The notes beneath the pieces are model-generated. The model was not told the DNA's origin. It did not search any database and was given only the letters and a program-made list of their open reading frames with translations. A stretch of 64,000 bases of DNA from Synaphobranchus kaupii (taxonomy: Eukaryota > Chordata > Actinopteri > Anguilliformes > Synaphobranchidae): NCBI GenBank assembly GCA_029718625.1, contig CM056379.1, forward strand, positions 62,895,626 to 62,959,625. The letters run 5' to 3'. Position 1 is the stretch's first letter, and the number at the start of each line of letters is the position of its first letter. Below are positions 63,929 to 64,000 of this stretch, piece by piece. The translations under genes and the position numbers were made by a program.

Positions 63929-64000
63929 ATGCTCCTTGAAGTGGTGGTTCTCTGAGTTTTTAAACTCCGTGAGAAGTTAGTCGTCCCTGTGCGTCGGTCG
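63929..64000 (-). other. Leader upstream of env
   Basis: It holds a possible splice acceptor (CCACTTCAAG on the minus strand near 63937) just before the env ATG. The pol end should follow outside the window. Confidence 0.3.

Overview
The window looks like transposon-dense, intergenic DNA from a teleost fish. The evidence is the mix of element families: Tx1-like L1, CR1/L2/Rex1-type LINEs, salmonid-style Tc1 ends, several hATs, a DIRS/Ngaro-type retrotransposon, an RLE-type LINE, a Polinton/Maverick and a fish-type endogenous retrovirus. A LINE tail of the eel UnaL2 type (TGTAA-like repeats) is also present. I see no single-copy host gene. The species cannot be fixed from the sequence alone.

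The dominant structure is one 36.4 kb Polinton/Maverick (1097-37545) inserted into ORF2 of a Tx1-like LINE (1-1096 and 37552-40085). The two LINE halves rejoin in frame once the element and one copy of a 6-bp target duplication (CTGGAT at 1091-1096 and 37546-37551) are removed. The element begins AG, ends CT and carries matching terminal inverted repeats, as Polintons do. Its rightward genes are a small spliced-looking early region, protein-primed DNA polymerase B, packaging ATPase and three small ORFs. Its leftward genes are a truncated major capsid protein, a penton/minor-capsid fusion, a DDE integrase with chromodomain, and two intact ORFs of unknown function. Most structural genes are broken.

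The Polinton has been heavily re-invaded. Its left TIR is interrupted (1146-8192) by a truncated LINE, a ZMYM1-like hAT carrying a solo LTR, and a Tc1 end. Its polymerase gene is split by a LINE tail holding a Tc1 MITE (12508-13596), by a DIRS/Ngaro-like element (13812-27183) and by a 741-bp hAT MITE (27940-28680). The Ngaro-like element has split direct repeats (A1 - internal - B1 A2 B2) with the trinucleotide ATT at both ends and at the B1/A2 junction. It holds a hAT (17159-24073), which in turn holds an RLE-type LINE with an intact 1134-aa ORF. That gives five nested levels.

Right of 40 kb: a 5'-truncated U1 snRNA pseudogene, a TTAA-flanked piggyBac-like element, a 5S/tRNA-like composite, MITEs and a duplicated mosaic. 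Next is a CR1/L2-type LINE, then an 8.6-kb hAT (50078-58645, TSD TTAGGAAA) that contains an almost intact two-ORF LINE and a second solo LTR of the family seen at 3.6-5.5 kb. The window ends with a nearly intact hAT transposase gene with an intron (59199-61069) and the 3' half of an endogenous retrovirus on the minus strand (LTR 61081-61597, env 62252-63928).
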